DNA of 64,000 nucleotides from an uncultured Bacteroidales bacterium (GCA_902799685.1 CADCBO010000001.1:62001-126000); one strand, 5' to 3'. Numbered from the stretch's first letter, positions 45,001-53,887 are shown. The notes: generated by a model from the sequence alone, not told the origin. Numbers and translations are program-made.

Positions 45001-45109
45001 GTCTCAGGGCAAGGATGTGGAGGCACGCCAGTACCTGTTGTCACTTAAATCCAATTATACCGGAACCGATGATGATATAGCTCAAATGATTGCGTCAAGA
45101 CTTGAATGA
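42092..45109 (+). CDS. Large secreted TPR-repeat protein
   Basis: 1005 residues. A signal peptide (about 1-23, ending SIMGQ) precedes many tetratricopeptide repeats through almost the whole length, e.g. ALYEEGRAYQQNDKPTQAITAFRRIMRDYP and AEIALIYYQTEKYDDAISAYKEVIAKYPGS. The YbgF/BamD-like repeats suggest a periplasmic scaffold for envelope complexes. Its stop overlaps the start region of the outer-membrane protein gene by 4 bp (ATGA), so the two probably work together. Confidence 0.85.
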   Translation: MIKRLIIPVCIVLLGSVSQSIMGQNRLTDRGNRLLDECRTLFTQGDYAAAGTLLEEWEQTAPASNVLRTEELDYMRTVIAAQLNPAKSLDAIQAFMDRYPGSMYLNRMQALLGTAYFAMYEFDKAVECFDETDPLLLDDKDCCRMVRHNAISLFRTGRTDEGRLQMSILEQMIDDPETDSDIVFYKAFMDYRAGKTEQAVEGFNKSLGTNHNDEARLYLADIDLMGDGDHIQAMETAQQMIDEASDPLLEAEAERILGEYWYRKGEYDKAYGLIRSYMSVGISSDPRHDKYVLGITSAQTGDMECAIENLSEVAEGEDELAQNAALHLGLAALAKGDKSMARMAFERASSIPGKPEVREQALYNYAMVIHETAFSPFAESVTSFERFLNEFPNSRYADNVSSYLVDVYLNTNSYDAALNSIAKINNPGPSILAAKMQLLYNKAMDLMAAGQYEDVPGLLTSVISLDSYDHATAVDATYWRGEAYYRLNKADMADNDYRRYLSLIGSRLTRFSGLANYGMGYVAYNKKDYNEAWKCMRTVIETSDRTGIANDILADACLRAADCMFYDRQYSQAREYYRMAMNIDRSTGDYALYQTAIVNGLQRDYTQKISNLDRLVSDYPESAYVPSALYEEGRAYQQNDKPTQAITAFRRIMRDYPTSELARKASAEIALIYYQTEKYDDAISAYKEVIAKYPGSDEARTALVDLKSIYVETGDVNSFIEYTAGVKGAAPIAASERDSLTYTSAESMFSRGEKSVALERFGQYLDQFPDGAFAVNAWYYQGEILEERKEIDRAYSSYMHAADYENSRFCESALDRAATMAWNAGKWDDAMNAYIRLYDKTTNAERQRRSLYSIVSCAGRTGNDDAVLRYADKALQTQLPKDQITEVKYRKAKAMLAKNDRTGAKPLLEELSKDTRSQFGAESDYLLSQLLFDSGDKDGAEKVIMDFIQEGTPHAYWLARSFILLSDIYKSQGKDVEARQYLLSLKSNYTGTDDDIAQMIASRLE

Positions 45110-45117
45110 TTCAGATT

Positions 45118-46764
45118 ATGAAACGATATATTTTCCTGGCTTTGATAGCCGCAATTACCGGTTCTGCCGCAAAAGCGCAGAATGAGAGCCTTCCTTCAAG
45201 GTCAATGACTATTGAAGGCGCATATAATCCTTCAGTCACCGAGGCCGGTAAGATAATGCCGCTGCCTGAAAAGACACGCACCGTAAGACAGCCGGCTTCC
45301 GTAAATTATCTTACATCGCCTAATCCGGTCAGGAACCTGGAACGCTCGCCCATGGAGGTGTTCGGTATAATAACCGATGGGGTGGAGCCCAAGCGTGTTA
45401 CCGGTCTGCTCCGTCTGGGTTACGGCATGAGAAACCTGAATGAAGGCTTGTTTGACCTGGGATGGGACATTACTGAGATAGATCACCTTAATCTGTCGGG
45501 CTCGATGGACGGCTGGAACTCCAAACCCGATGGAGACTGGAAATCAATGATGTTCAACAGCAAGGTTGCCGCCGATTACTCACACCGTTTTAATGACAGG
45601 GTGTCGATGGGTCTTAGTACTGATTTCGGGTACTCACGATTTAATTATATGCCCGGCAGATCCATGACTCCGGCAATAGATGATGCAAGCAATCTTTTCC
45701 AGAACACAAAGGAGGGCTCGCTTTCCGGTTGTATCAGTTCCGTTTCCAGGATAGGTGTAGCATTTTATATTGCAGGTGGCGGTGAATGGCTTATAAGAGA
45801 CGGTCTGGACCTTAACGGAACCGTGAGATGCAACAAGGAGGGTATTGTGCGTCTGTCGGCAGGCTTTGACAAGCCGCTGGAGAAAGGTTCCTTTGGCGTA
45901 GGATACAGGCAAAAGACCAAAGTTTACAGATGGTGGGGTCTGTACGGCTGTGAATACAGCGGTTTTACAGCTTTTACCTTAACCCCGTCCTGGAAATATG
46001 AAAGCGGCAGGCTTAGAACCAACCTGGGTCTGAATATGGATCTGCGCACAGGTGGAGGTAGGACTATACTGATGTCGCCTATGGTCACTTTTGATTATGA
46101 CGTCAGCCCTAAGTTCGGTTTTCAGCTAGGGGCAACAGGAGGACTTGAGGAATATGACATGCGCAAACTTGCCGTTATATCGCCCTATTGGTCAGAGCAG
46201 GAACGTATAACCGATGGCTACAATGTGGTCAATGTTTACGGTGGCTTGACATTCCGTCAGGGTTCCTGGCTGTCAATGTCGGCTAAGGCCGGATACCGCT
46301 ATACCGTTGACGAGGTGTTCCAGACCAGGGCAGACAGCCTGATTGTGACATCGGTACTTAAGCAGCAGGACGCCAGCGTGCTGTATGCGCGCTTTGATGC
46401 TGATATGCAGTTCTCTGACAGGATGCAGTTCAGGATGGATGTGACATATTCCGATTACCTGGGCAACTACCCCGGACATAAGATGGACCTTAAGCCTGCA
46501 TTTGATGCCAATCTGTTCGGAAGGGTGAATATTTTCAGGGGATTTGATGCAATGCTTTCATACCGCATGATGGCTTTCCACAGGGTGGGCGGCAAGTCTA
46601 TGCCTACTGTGAACGATATTTCGCTCACGGCCGATTATGACCTTACAGATTGGCTGTCGTTATACGCTACCGTCAAACATCTGGCTGGTGGTGACTTCTA
46701 TTATTACGCCGGATACCGTTCGCTCAAGCCGGCGGTCATGCTTGGAGCCACCTTAAGATTTTAA
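45118..46764 (+). CDS. Predicted outer-membrane beta-barrel protein
   Basis: 548 residues from the second Met, chosen because MKRYIFLALIAAITGSAAKAQ is a good signal peptide; the ATG at 45106 overlaps the TPR stop and is the coupled alternative. The remaining sequence is alternating hydrophobic/aromatic strands (e.g. DVTYSDYLGNYPGHKMDLKPA) ending in a terminal aromatic (ATLRF), typical of outer-membrane barrels. I do not recognise a transport class and see no plug. Together with the TPR partner it may form an outer-membrane assembly or export unit (inference). Confidence 0.7.
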   Translation: MKRYIFLALIAAITGSAAKAQNESLPSRSMTIEGAYNPSVTEAGKIMPLPEKTRTVRQPASVNYLTSPNPVRNLERSPMEVFGIITDGVEPKRVTGLLRLGYGMRNLNEGLFDLGWDITEIDHLNLSGSMDGWNSKPDGDWKSMMFNSKVAADYSHRFNDRVSMGLSTDFGYSRFNYMPGRSMTPAIDDASNLFQNTKEGSLSGCISSVSRIGVAFYIAGGGEWLIRDGLDLNGTVRCNKEGIVRLSAGFDKPLEKGSFGVGYRQKTKVYRWWGLYGCEYSGFTAFTLTPSWKYESGRLRTNLGLNMDLRTGGGRTILMSPMVTFDYDVSPKFGFQLGATGGLEEYDMRKLAVISPYWSEQERITDGYNVVNVYGGLTFRQGSWLSMSAKAGYRYTVDEVFQTRADSLIVTSVLKQQDASVLYARFDADMQFSDRMQFRMDVTYSDYLGNYPGHKMDLKPAFDANLFGRVNIFRGFDAMLSYRMMAFHRVGGKSMPTVNDISLTADYDLTDWLSLYATVKHLAGGDFYYYAGYRSLKPAVMLGATLRF

Positions 46765-46800
46765 GCGTCGGGATTCTTTTTTTATTATTTTATAAATAAT

Positions 46801-46840
46801 AAGGTGGGCGGACAATATTTTTTATGTCCGTCCACCTTTT
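46801..46840 (+). terminator. Terminator before topA
   Basis: AAGGTGGGCGGAC (46801-46813) pairs with GTCCGTCCACCTT (46826-46838), one G-T wobble, followed by TTCTATATCTTTTTTTT. Confidence 0.75.
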
Positions 46841-46859
46841 CTATATCTTTTTTTTGTTC

Positions 46860-46867
46860 TACTTTTG
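46860..46867 (+). promoter_or_regulatory. -7 box for topA
   Basis: TACTTTTG, 35 bp before the topA ATG, directly after the terminator. Confidence 0.55.
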
Positions 46868-46902
46868 CCGCGCCTTTAGGGCATAACCTTTAATAGAATA
46901 TC

Positions 46903-49242
46903 ATGCAGAAGAATCTGGTAATAGTGGAGTCTCCGGCCAAGGCCAAGACGATAGAGAAGTTTCTGGGGGCGGATTACAAGGTGATGTCAAGTTACGGACA
47001 CATCTGTGACCTCAAGAAAAAAGACTTGAGCATAAACATAGATACGTTTGAACCCATATATGAGATTCCTACCGACAAGAAGAAGGTGGTAGCCGAACTC
47101 AAGGAGGCAGCGTCAAAGGCCGAGATGGTCTGGCTGGCATCCGATGAGGACCGTGAGGGAGAGGCCATCAGCTGGCATCTGTTCGAGACTCTGGGACTCA
47201 AGCCTGAGAATACCAAGCGTATCGTCTTTCACGAGATCACAAAGAACGCAATACTGCACGCCATAGAGACTCCGCGTGACATAGACACCAATCTGGTTTA
47301 TGCCCAGCAGGCACGCCGCGTGCTGGACCGCATAGTGGGTTTCAAACTGTCACCGATACTTTGGCGCAAAGTCAAACCGGCACTTTCGGCCGGACGTGTG
47401 CAGTCAGTGGCTGTACGCCTTATTGTGGAGCGTGAACGTGAGATAAAGGATTTTGTTCCCGAGGCCTCATACAGGGTGGTAGCCATCTTCAAGCTTGACG
47501 TTGACGGCAGCATACAGGATGTCCGTGCCGATTACAGTGAACGTTTCAAGACCAGGAAAGAGGCTTACGCATTTCTGGAAAAGTGCAAGGGTGTAGAGTT
47601 CAAGGTCAAGGACATCCAGACCAAGCCTTTCAAGAAACTGCCGGCCGCTCCGTTCACCACATCTACCATGCAGCAGGAGGCTACCCGCAAGTTCGGATTC
47701 ACAGTCATGCAGACCATGATGCTGGCGCAGCGCCTGTATGAGTCCGGTAAGATTACCTACATGCGTACTGACTCCGTAAACCTGTCAACCTTGTGCATAG
47801 ATTCATGCCGCAAGGTCATAAGCGAGTCTATGGGGGATGAATATGTAAAGAGCCGTCAATATACACAGAAAGCCAAGGGTGCACAGGAGGCGCATGAGGC
47901 CATACGTCCTACCTATATGGATAACCAGTCCATAGACGGTACCGCTCCGGAGAAACGTCTTTATGAGCTTATATGGAAACGCACTATAGCATCTCAGATG
48001 GCAGAAGCCGAGATTGAGAAGACTACAGTTTCCATCACATCACCCAAGATTGAGGGCGAGTTTACGGTATCGGGTGAGATTGTAAAGTTTGACGGTTTCC
48101 TGCGTGTATATCGCGAGAGCCGTGATGATGAGGCCGCCGAATCACAGGAGTCTCAGGGACTGCCGGAGTTCAGGAAAGGCCAGAAGCTGGAGTTCAGCCA
48201 GATTTCGGCATATGAAAGGTTCACGCAGCACCCGCAGCGTTTCAACGAGGCTGCCCTGGTGCACAAGATGGAGGAACTGGGAATAGGACGTCCTTCAACA
48301 TACGCTCCAACCATTGGGACCATCCAGCAGCGTGAGTATGTGCTTCGTGAGGATATTGAAGGCACCAAGCGCGAGTGCGACATGCTGCGCCTGGAGAACG
48401 GCAACATTAAGGAACAGACCATAACCGAGGTTTACGGGACAGAGAAGTCCAAACTTGTTCCTACCGATATAGGTATGGTCGTGAATGATTTCCTGATTGA
48501 GTATTTCCCTGACATAATGAACTATAACTTCACCGCTCAGGTTGAGAAGGAGTTCGATGATATAGCCGATGGTGACAAGCAGTGGAAGAGTGTTATCAGT
48601 GACTTCTATGATAAGTTCAGCCCGGCAGTAAACAGCGCCATGACGCTCAAGAACGAACATAAGGTTGGTGAGCGTATTCTGGGAACCGATCCCATATCGG
48701 GCAAGCCTGTATCAGTTAAGATAGGCCGTTACGGCCCCATCGTACAGATAGGCAGCGCCGAGGATGATGACAAGCCGCGTTTTGCGCAGATGAAGAAGGG
48801 TCAGACCATTGAGACCATCACCCTTGATGAGGCTCTTGAACTGTTCCGCCTGCCGCGTAATCTTGGAGAATTGGATGGTATGGAAGTGAGTGTGGGCACA
48901 GGCCGTTTCGGCCCGTACATTCGCCATGACAAGTTCTATGTGTCATTGACCGGTGTGGCCGATCCTCTTACCATAACATATGAGGAGGCTGTCAGGCTCA
49001 TACAGAACAAGCGTGAGTCTGAATCCAGGAAAGTACTCAAGACATTCCCTTCAAACCCGGATATGGAGGTCATGAACGGACGTTACGGTGCGTATATAGC
49101 ATATCAGGGCAGCAATTACAAGATTCCCAAGAATATGGAACCCACCACTCTGACAGAGCAGGAGTGCCAGGATATTATCAAGCGTCAGATAGAGAAAACC
49201 GGTCTGGCTCCCAAGCGCCGTGTTTTCAAGACCAGGAAGTAA
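46903..49242 (+). CDS. topA: DNA topoisomerase I
   Basis: 779 residues, type IA enzyme relaxing negative supercoils. The TOPRIM domain opens with LVIVESPAKAKTIEKFLG and holds ASDEDREGEAISWHL; the catalytic Tyr286 lies in ITYMRTDS. The C-terminal region has degenerate topoisomerase repeats (KIGRYGPIVQIG, GTGRFGPYIRHDKFYV, NGRYGAYIAYQG) rather than Cys4 zinc fingers. aroK begins with its ATG immediately after the stop. Confidence 0.96.
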   Translation: MQKNLVIVESPAKAKTIEKFLGADYKVMSSYGHICDLKKKDLSINIDTFEPIYEIPTDKKKVVAELKEAASKAEMVWLASDEDREGEAISWHLFETLGLKPENTKRIVFHEITKNAILHAIETPRDIDTNLVYAQQARRVLDRIVGFKLSPILWRKVKPALSAGRVQSVAVRLIVEREREIKDFVPEASYRVVAIFKLDVDGSIQDVRADYSERFKTRKEAYAFLEKCKGVEFKVKDIQTKPFKKLPAAPFTTSTMQQEATRKFGFTVMQTMMLAQRLYESGKITYMRTDSVNLSTLCIDSCRKVISESMGDEYVKSRQYTQKAKGAQEAHEAIRPTYMDNQSIDGTAPEKRLYELIWKRTIASQMAEAEIEKTTVSITSPKIEGEFTVSGEIVKFDGFLRVYRESRDDEAAESQESQGLPEFRKGQKLEFSQISAYERFTQHPQRFNEAALVHKMEELGIGRPSTYAPTIGTIQQREYVLREDIEGTKRECDMLRLENGNIKEQTITEVYGTEKSKLVPTDIGMVVNDFLIEYFPDIMNYNFTAQVEKEFDDIADGDKQWKSVISDFYDKFSPAVNSAMTLKNEHKVGERILGTDPISGKPVSVKIGRYGPIVQIGSAEDDDKPRFAQMKKGQTIETITLDEALELFRLPRNLGELDGMEVSVGTGRFGPYIRHDKFYVSLTGVADPLTITYEEAVRLIQNKRESESRKVLKTFPSNPDMEVMNGRYGAYIAYQGSNYKIPKNMEPTTLTEQECQDIIKRQIEKTGLAPKRRVFKTRK

Positions 49243-49776
49243 ATGGTAAGGGTATTCCTGATGGGCTTCATGGGAGCCGGCAAGACCACCTTGGGCAAGG
49301 CGCTGGCCAGAGATCTTGGAGTCTCGTTCGTTGATCTGGACCAATACATAGAGGCACGCTTCATGAAGAGCGTGAGTCAGATATTCGCTCTCAAGGGTGA
49401 GCAGGGATTCCGGGAGATAGAGAGCCGTATGCTGCGTGAGGTGGGTGAGTTTGATGACGTGGTAGTTTCATGCGGAGGTTCAACGCCACTTATTGGCGAC
49501 AATATGGATTTCATGCTACAGCATGGACAGACCGTCTATCTTAAATGTGATAATGAAACATTGCTGAACCGTCTAAAGGTTGCGCGTGCACAGCGTCCGC
49601 TGATAGCATCCAAAACAGATCAGGAGCTGGCACAATTCATAGAGAGCGAGACTAAACGCCGTGAGCCGGGATACCTTAAGGCAGAGTATGTCTGTCCCGG
49701 AGACCGTCTGGAGTCACGTGACCAGATATCGGAAACGGTGGAATACTTGGAGAAACTGCTTGATTTGAAAAACTGA
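49243..49776 (+). CDS. aroK: Shikimate kinase
   Basis: 177 residues; phosphorylates shikimate on the way to chorismate. The P-loop GAGKTTLG (about 11-18), the DLD-like FVDLDQYIE (shikimate/Mg site), and FREIESRMLREV and SCGGSTPL (substrate Arg and GGG region) are in place. It abuts topA with no gap and is 10 bp from argB. Confidence 0.95.
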   Translation: MVRVFLMGFMGAGKTTLGKALARDLGVSFVDLDQYIEARFMKSVSQIFALKGEQGFREIESRMLREVGEFDDVVVSCGGSTPLIGDNMDFMLQHGQTVYLKCDNETLLNRLKVARAQRPLIASKTDQELAQFIESETKRREPGYLKAEYVCPGDRLESRDQISETVEYLEKLLDLKN

Positions 49777-49786
49777 TTGACCAAAT

Positions 49787-50560
49787 ATGAAACAGTCACT
49801 TGTCATAGTTAAGGTGGGCGGCAAGATTGTGGAGCAGCCCCAGACTCTGGAACGTCTGCTCAAGGACTTCAAGGCCATACCGGGTAATAAGCTGCTGGTA
49901 CATGGAGGAGGCCGTTCGGCAACAACTATGGCTTCACGCCTGGGAATAGAGAGCAAGATGGTTGACGGCCGTCGCATTACCGATGCCGACATGCTTGACG
50001 TGGTGACTATGGTCTATGGAGGCCTGGTAAACAAGAATATCGTGGCAAAACTGCAGGCCCAGGGCATAAACGCCATTGGCCTGACCGGAACGGACTGTAA
50101 CGTGATGTGTTCTGACAAACGCCCCGTAAAGGAAATTGACTACGGTTTTGTGGGCGATGTCAAGAGCGTGAACGCCGCATTCCTGGCCAGCCTTATTGAA
50201 CAGGGCATAGTACCCGTTCTGGCCCCGCTTACCCATGACGGAAAGGGACAGCTGCTCAATACCAATGCCGATACCATAGCCGCCGAGGCAGCAAAGGCAC
50301 TGGCACCAATGTTCAAGGTTACCCTGATATTCTGCTTTGAGAAACCGGGTGTGCTGCTGCATGAGGATGATGACAGCAGTGTGATACCGTATATCTCATA
50401 TTATGATTTTCCGCGCCTGGTTCAGGACGGTACCATAAGCGGAGGCATGATTCCCAAGATACAGAACGCCTTCAACGCATTGCAGGCGGGGGTGTCATCG
50501 GTTCTGATAACCCAGGCCGAATCACTCGATAAGCTTACGGGCACCACTATCGCCCTGTAA
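49787..50560 (+). CDS. argB: N-acylglutamate kinase
   Basis: 257 residues, amino-acid-kinase fold; second step of arginine synthesis. VIVKVGGKIVEQ opens the protein, LLVHGGGRSATTMASRLGIESKMVDGRRITD gives the nucleotide and substrate loops, and ISGGMIPKIQNAFNAL is the C-terminal signature. It sits about 36 kb from the main arginine cluster in a topA-aroK transcript, as an outlier of the pathway. In Bacteroides the natural substrate is expected to be N-succinylglutamate. Confidence 0.95.
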   Translation: MKQSLVIVKVGGKIVEQPQTLERLLKDFKAIPGNKLLVHGGGRSATTMASRLGIESKMVDGRRITDADMLDVVTMVYGGLVNKNIVAKLQAQGINAIGLTGTDCNVMCSDKRPVKEIDYGFVGDVKSVNAAFLASLIEQGIVPVLAPLTHDGKGQLLNTNADTIAAEAAKALAPMFKVTLIFCFEKPGVLLHEDDDSSVIPYISYYDFPRLVQDGTISGGMIPKIQNAFNALQAGVSSVLITQAESLDKLTGTTIAL

Positions 50561-50567
50561 GAGAATC

Positions 50568-51410
50568 TCAGATCTGGTAATTGTCGCCGCTTTGGGTGAC
50601 TTCGGGATTTGTCGGCTCCTCTATAGGTGCAGCGGGTTCTTCCTGCGTGGTGTCCTGTGCTATGGCTTCGGCTTCCTCCTTGCTTTTCTTTGAGTAGTAT
50701 ATTATTATCCATATGGCACCTGCTGTTGCCAGTACCAGGAACACTATCAGCAATATCACACCCAGTGTGTCTTTAAGGCTTATCTCAGTATCAGATCCTA
50801 TTCTCATTGTTATGAATGATATTGTATTGTTCAGGATATGGACGCAGATAGGTACAAACAGGCTTCCGGTCTTGCAGTAGAGCCATCCCAGTATTATTCC
50901 TGCCGGCATGGCAAACACCACCTGTATGGGATTGATGTGAATCACCGCAAACACTGCCGCAGATATGATTATACCCCACCACATGCTTTTGGTCAGTTTC
51001 TCCATCTCCTTCAATATGACGCGGCGCATCATCATCTCCTCCATTATGGGGCCTATTATGCAGATTCCCAGAAAACCCCATATGCTCTTTGACATCTCCT
51101 CAAACTGCTGTTCCAGAATGTTGGGTATTTCAACCGTCGTGGAGAGCAGGTCAACGGCCATCATGCCGCATATGGCAAATACGATGGATATCAGGAACAC
51201 GTTGAACGGAACTCCCTTGAACAACTCCTTGAAACCGCAGTACTTTATGATAAGAAGCAGTACGATTACCAGGAAATCCGATACCAGAAGTGATGGGGCC
51301 AGAATGGAGTTTATATCCATTTTCATGATCATTGCAGCAATCATGAAGATTAGCGTAACGGTAATCTGTGCTCCAATCCATATTCCAATTGTCGTAAGTG
51401 TCTTTTTCAT
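50568..51410 (-). CDS. CPBP intramembrane protease-like protein
   Basis: 280 residues with about eight membrane helices and a soluble charged tail rich in Glu/Pro (about 240-280). CPBP (Abi/CAAX) motifs are present: EEMMMRRVIL (EExxxR), AAVFAVIHIN (FxxxH) and VPICVHILNN (HxxxN/D). Members process prenylated proteins or act in bacteriocin self-immunity; the role here is unknown. It lies 1 bp downstream of ribF on the same strand. Confidence 0.88.
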   Translation of the reverse strand: MKKTLTTIGIWIGAQITVTLIFMIAAMIMKMDINSILAPSLLVSDFLVIVLLLIIKYCGFKELFKGVPFNVFLISIVFAICGMMAVDLLSTTVEIPNILEQQFEEMSKSIWGFLGICIIGPIMEEMMMRRVILKEMEKLTKSMWWGIIISAAVFAVIHINPIQVVFAMPAGIILGWLYCKTGSLFVPICVHILNNTISFITMRIGSDTEISLKDTLGVILLIVFLVLATAGAIWIIIYYSKKSKEEAEAIAQDTTQEEPAAPIEEPTNPEVTQSGDNYQI

Positions 51411-51411
51411 A

Positions 51412-52326
51412 TCATTGCGTTTTGATTGTTTGCTTTACCTTTTTGCGGTCCGCCTCCAGTTGGGCGGCCAGTTCCTGGGGTGAACCGAAACGTTTCTCGG
51501 GACGCAGAAACTCCACGAACTCCAGTGTAAGCTCGTGAAAATAGATGTCGTTGTCAAATCCCAGCAGATGTGCCTCGATGGTGCGGGCTTTGCCCTCGAA
51601 CGTGGGGCGGAACCCGATGTTTACCATTGCGGGCCAGGTCTCTCCATCCACTGTGGCAAGAGCCGAATAGACTCCGTCGGCCGGAATCTGCATGAACTCG
51701 CAGTATGGACCCAGGTTGGCCGTGGGAAATCCCATCTTGCGGCCGTTCTGAAGTCCGTGTATTACTGTACCGCTTATGGTGTATCGGTAGCCTAGCATGG
51801 CGTTGGCGGCCATGACGTTCCCGGCCACCAGTTCGCGGCGGATTCGTGAACTGCTTACAGGGGATCCTTCATACATGTATGCATCGGCAGGAATCACATC
51901 CATACCTATCTTAAGTCCTATGCGCCGGTAATCATCTATGGTCAGGCTGGTGTCATGTCCGAAATGGTGGTCATGTCCTACAAGCAGAGCGCTTACACCC
52001 AGTTTCTTTTGCAGAAAATCTGTCATGAAACTCTCTGCGTCCATTGCAGCCAGCGCCGTGGTGAAATGCAACGGAAAGCAGTAGTCTATACCTGTCTGTT
52101 CAAGCATGTGCATCTTGTCCTGCGGTGTAGAGAGCAGGCGTGGCCTGTAATCGGACTGCAGAATCTGGCGCGGATGCTCAGGAAAGGTAATGGCCATGCT
52201 TTTAAGACCGCGTTCGTTGGCTACGGCCTTGAGTTCCTCCAGCAGATGCACGTGCCCCAGATGGACTCCGTCAAAGAATCCTATTGTTGCTGCGTATCTG
52301 TTGTTGTCAGGAACGGGTATGGTCAT
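51412..52326 (-). CDS. ribF: Riboflavin kinase / FAD synthetase
   Basis: 304 residues, bifunctional. The N-terminal FMN adenylyltransferase shows ATIGFFDGVHLGHVHLL (HxGH-type) and PVSSSRIRREL; the C-terminal riboflavin kinase shows GRKMGFPTANLG and PAMVNIGFRPTF. It makes FMN and FAD. It leads the CPBP gene (1 bp) and diverges from the tRNA-Met gene. Confidence 0.96.
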   Translation of the reverse strand: MTIPVPDNNRYAATIGFFDGVHLGHVHLLEELKAVANERGLKSMAITFPEHPRQILQSDYRPRLLSTPQDKMHMLEQTGIDYCFPLHFTTALAAMDAESFMTDFLQKKLGVSALLVGHDHHFGHDTSLTIDDYRRIGLKIGMDVIPADAYMYEGSPVSSSRIRRELVAGNVMAANAMLGYRYTISGTVIHGLQNGRKMGFPTANLGPYCEFMQIPADGVYSALATVDGETWPAMVNIGFRPTFEGKARTIEAHLLGFDNDIYFHELTLEFVEFLRPEKRFGSPQELAAQLEADRKKVKQTIKTQ

Positions 52327-52353
52327 TTTTTACTGACAGTTTGTTTTGGATTG

Positions 52354-52361
52354 CAAAATTA
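52354..52361 (-). promoter_or_regulatory. -7 box for ribF
   Basis: Minus strand reads TAATTTTG, 27 bp before the ATG at 52326. Confidence 0.5.
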
Positions 52362-52401
52362 GTGAAGATACGTGGGGTAAAGGAATTTTTTGCCTCAAAA
52401 C

Positions 52402-52432
52402 TTTGCAAATTCAGGTTATTGGCGTACTTTTG
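52402..52432 (+). promoter_or_regulatory. Full promoter for the tRNA-Met gene
   Basis: TTTG at 52402-52405 and TACTTTTG at 52425-52432 with 19 bp between: the best -33/-7 match in the window. The tRNA begins 44 bp downstream. Confidence 0.8.
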
Positions 52433-52475
52433 CACCTGAAAGATGATGTCGGCTATGGCCGATGAATCCTTCTCC

Positions 52476-52549
52476 GGGCTTTTAGCTCAGTTGGTTAGAG
52501 CAACAGACTCATAATCTGGAGGTCCTAGGTTCAAGCCCTAGATGGCCCA
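52476..52549 (+). tRNA. tRNA-Met (CAU anticodon)
   Basis: 74 nt, starting GGGC and ending at A52549. The D-arm is AGCTCAGTTGGTTAGAGC, the anticodon loop CTCATAA holds CAT, and the T-arm is CTAGG-TTCAAGC-CCTAG. CCA is not encoded. G1-C72 pairing argues against initiator; a modified-C Ile tRNA cannot be ruled out by sequence. The last 20 nt are the left copy of the element's att core, so integration left the tRNA intact. Confidence 0.93.
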
Positions 52550-52553
52550 CAAT
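52530..52553 (+). repeat. attL: left copy of the 24-bp att core
   Basis: Begins TTCAAGCCCTAGATGG and ends CCCACAAT; covers the T-loop to discriminator of the tRNA plus 4 bp. Identical to 57605-57628. Confidence 0.92.
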
Positions 52554-52564
52554 ATTTAAGGCAA

Positions 52565-52602
52565 CCCTTTCTACAACATACTGTAGAGGGGGAGCTTTTT
52601 TT
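52565..52602 (+). terminator. Terminator just inside the left end
   Basis: CCCTTTCTACA (52565-52575) pairs with TGTAGAGGGGG (52582-52592) with two wobbles, followed by AGCTTTTTTT. It now serves the tRNA and is supplied by the element. Confidence 0.7.
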
Positions 52603-52684
52603 ATATCCCTATTGCAAGGTATTCTGAAATTGTTTTTATTTGTGGGGTAATTTGTGGAGATATTCATAAAAATAGTGTGGAGAT

Positions 52685-53887
52685 ATGAAAAGGACATATT
52701 CTGTTAAGTTTTATTGTAAGAAATCAGCCGTTTTAAAAGATGGTACAGCCCCGGTTGAAGTTTCTCTGATCTATAATGGTGAAAGACTTCAATGGCAGTT
52801 ACCGAGGAAATGCCGTCCTGAGTTGTTTAGTAAGGATGAGGATCTTCAAGCATACTGCACTACTATTAAAAACCGTCTGAATAAGATACATACCAATCTT
52901 GAGATTAACAATGAGGTTATTACGGCCTATAGAATTAAGGATATTTTTCTCAACGGTAATGAACATAAATCATATACCATTCAGAACCTGTTTGATGATG
53001 GGCTCAGGGTTAAAAAGGCAGAAAGACGTGCAATCTCAACATATCGTAAATATGAGTTGGTGGCAGACCGCTTCTGTCCGAGAACGGGATTAAATCCGAA
53101 TATGGAAGCCGGCCGGGTGACCGTGACGGATGTGTTGAATTTCAAAAGTGGGGCTGAATCCGAGCATTCGCCGGTTACGGTCTTCAAGGAATTAAAGCAC
53201 TTGAAATACTTCTTCAAAATTGCTTTTGAGAGTGGTAAGATCAAAAGTAATCCTTTCGCCACATATAAGATTAAGGCGGTGGCGCTTGAGAAGCCATATC
53301 TTGAGTATTCCGAAGTTCTGAAGCTAAAAACGAAATTGATAGCGAGTGATCGTCTTGACAAAGCAAGAGACTTATTCCTGTTTCTATGTTTCTCAGGTTT
53401 AGAGTGGGCTGACTTGGTAAATCTTAAAAAAGAAGATATCAAAAAGAATAGTATAGGACAATTATACATTAAGAAGCCGAGAGTAAAGACTAACATAGAA
53501 TATGTTTCTGTTCTATACGAGGATGCTGTTGATTTATGGGACTTTTACAAAGGCGAATTACCCATAGTGTCACCACAAAAATTCAATAAGAACATTAAGG
53601 ATGTGGCCAAGTTAGTGGGTATTGACAAAGAAATTTCAAGTCTTACAGCGCGTCATACATATGCTTGCTATCTATTGAACCAAAAGAAACTTCCTATTGA
53701 TGTTGTTTCAAAGATGTTAGGACACAATTCTACGATACAGACTAAGCACTATGCCAAGATGTTCGCAGAGACAGTGTTTGAGGCTAACAAGGGTAGGGAA
53801 ACGCCTAAACGTCGCGGGTATTCATATATGGAATACATAGAAGATAAGAAAATGTTGGATGCCTTTGAATCGATGTTCAATCTATAG
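52685..53887 (+). CDS. int: Tyrosine integrase lacking catalytic Arg I
   Basis: 400 residues in the Bacteroidetes layout: arm-binding N-terminal domain (about 1-95), SAM-like core-binding domain (about 97-195) and catalytic domain (about 205-370). Arg323 (in TARHTYA), His347 (LGH) and nucleophile Tyr356 (KHYAKM) are present. The position of catalytic Arg I is Glu240 (SGLEWADL) and the first His of HxxR is Leu320. IntDOT of CTnDOT also lacks Arg I (established knowledge), so activity is possible. It lies 132 bp from attL, pointing into the element, and is the expected recombinase for the tRNA-Met site. Confidence 0.92.
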   Translation: MKRTYSVKFYCKKSAVLKDGTAPVEVSLIYNGERLQWQLPRKCRPELFSKDEDLQAYCTTIKNRLNKIHTNLEINNEVITAYRIKDIFLNGNEHKSYTIQNLFDDGLRVKKAERRAISTYRKYELVADRFCPRTGLNPNMEAGRVTVTDVLNFKSGAESEHSPVTVFKELKHLKYFFKIAFESGKIKSNPFATYKIKAVALEKPYLEYSEVLKLKTKLIASDRLDKARDLFLFLCFSGLEWADLVNLKKEDIKKNSIGQLYIKKPRVKTNIEYVSVLYEDAVDLWDFYKGELPIVSPQKFNKNIKDVAKLVGIDKEISSLTARHTYACYLLNQKKLPIDVVSKMLGHNSTIQTKHYAKMFAETVFEANKGRETPKRRGYSYMEYIEDKKMLDAFESMFNL

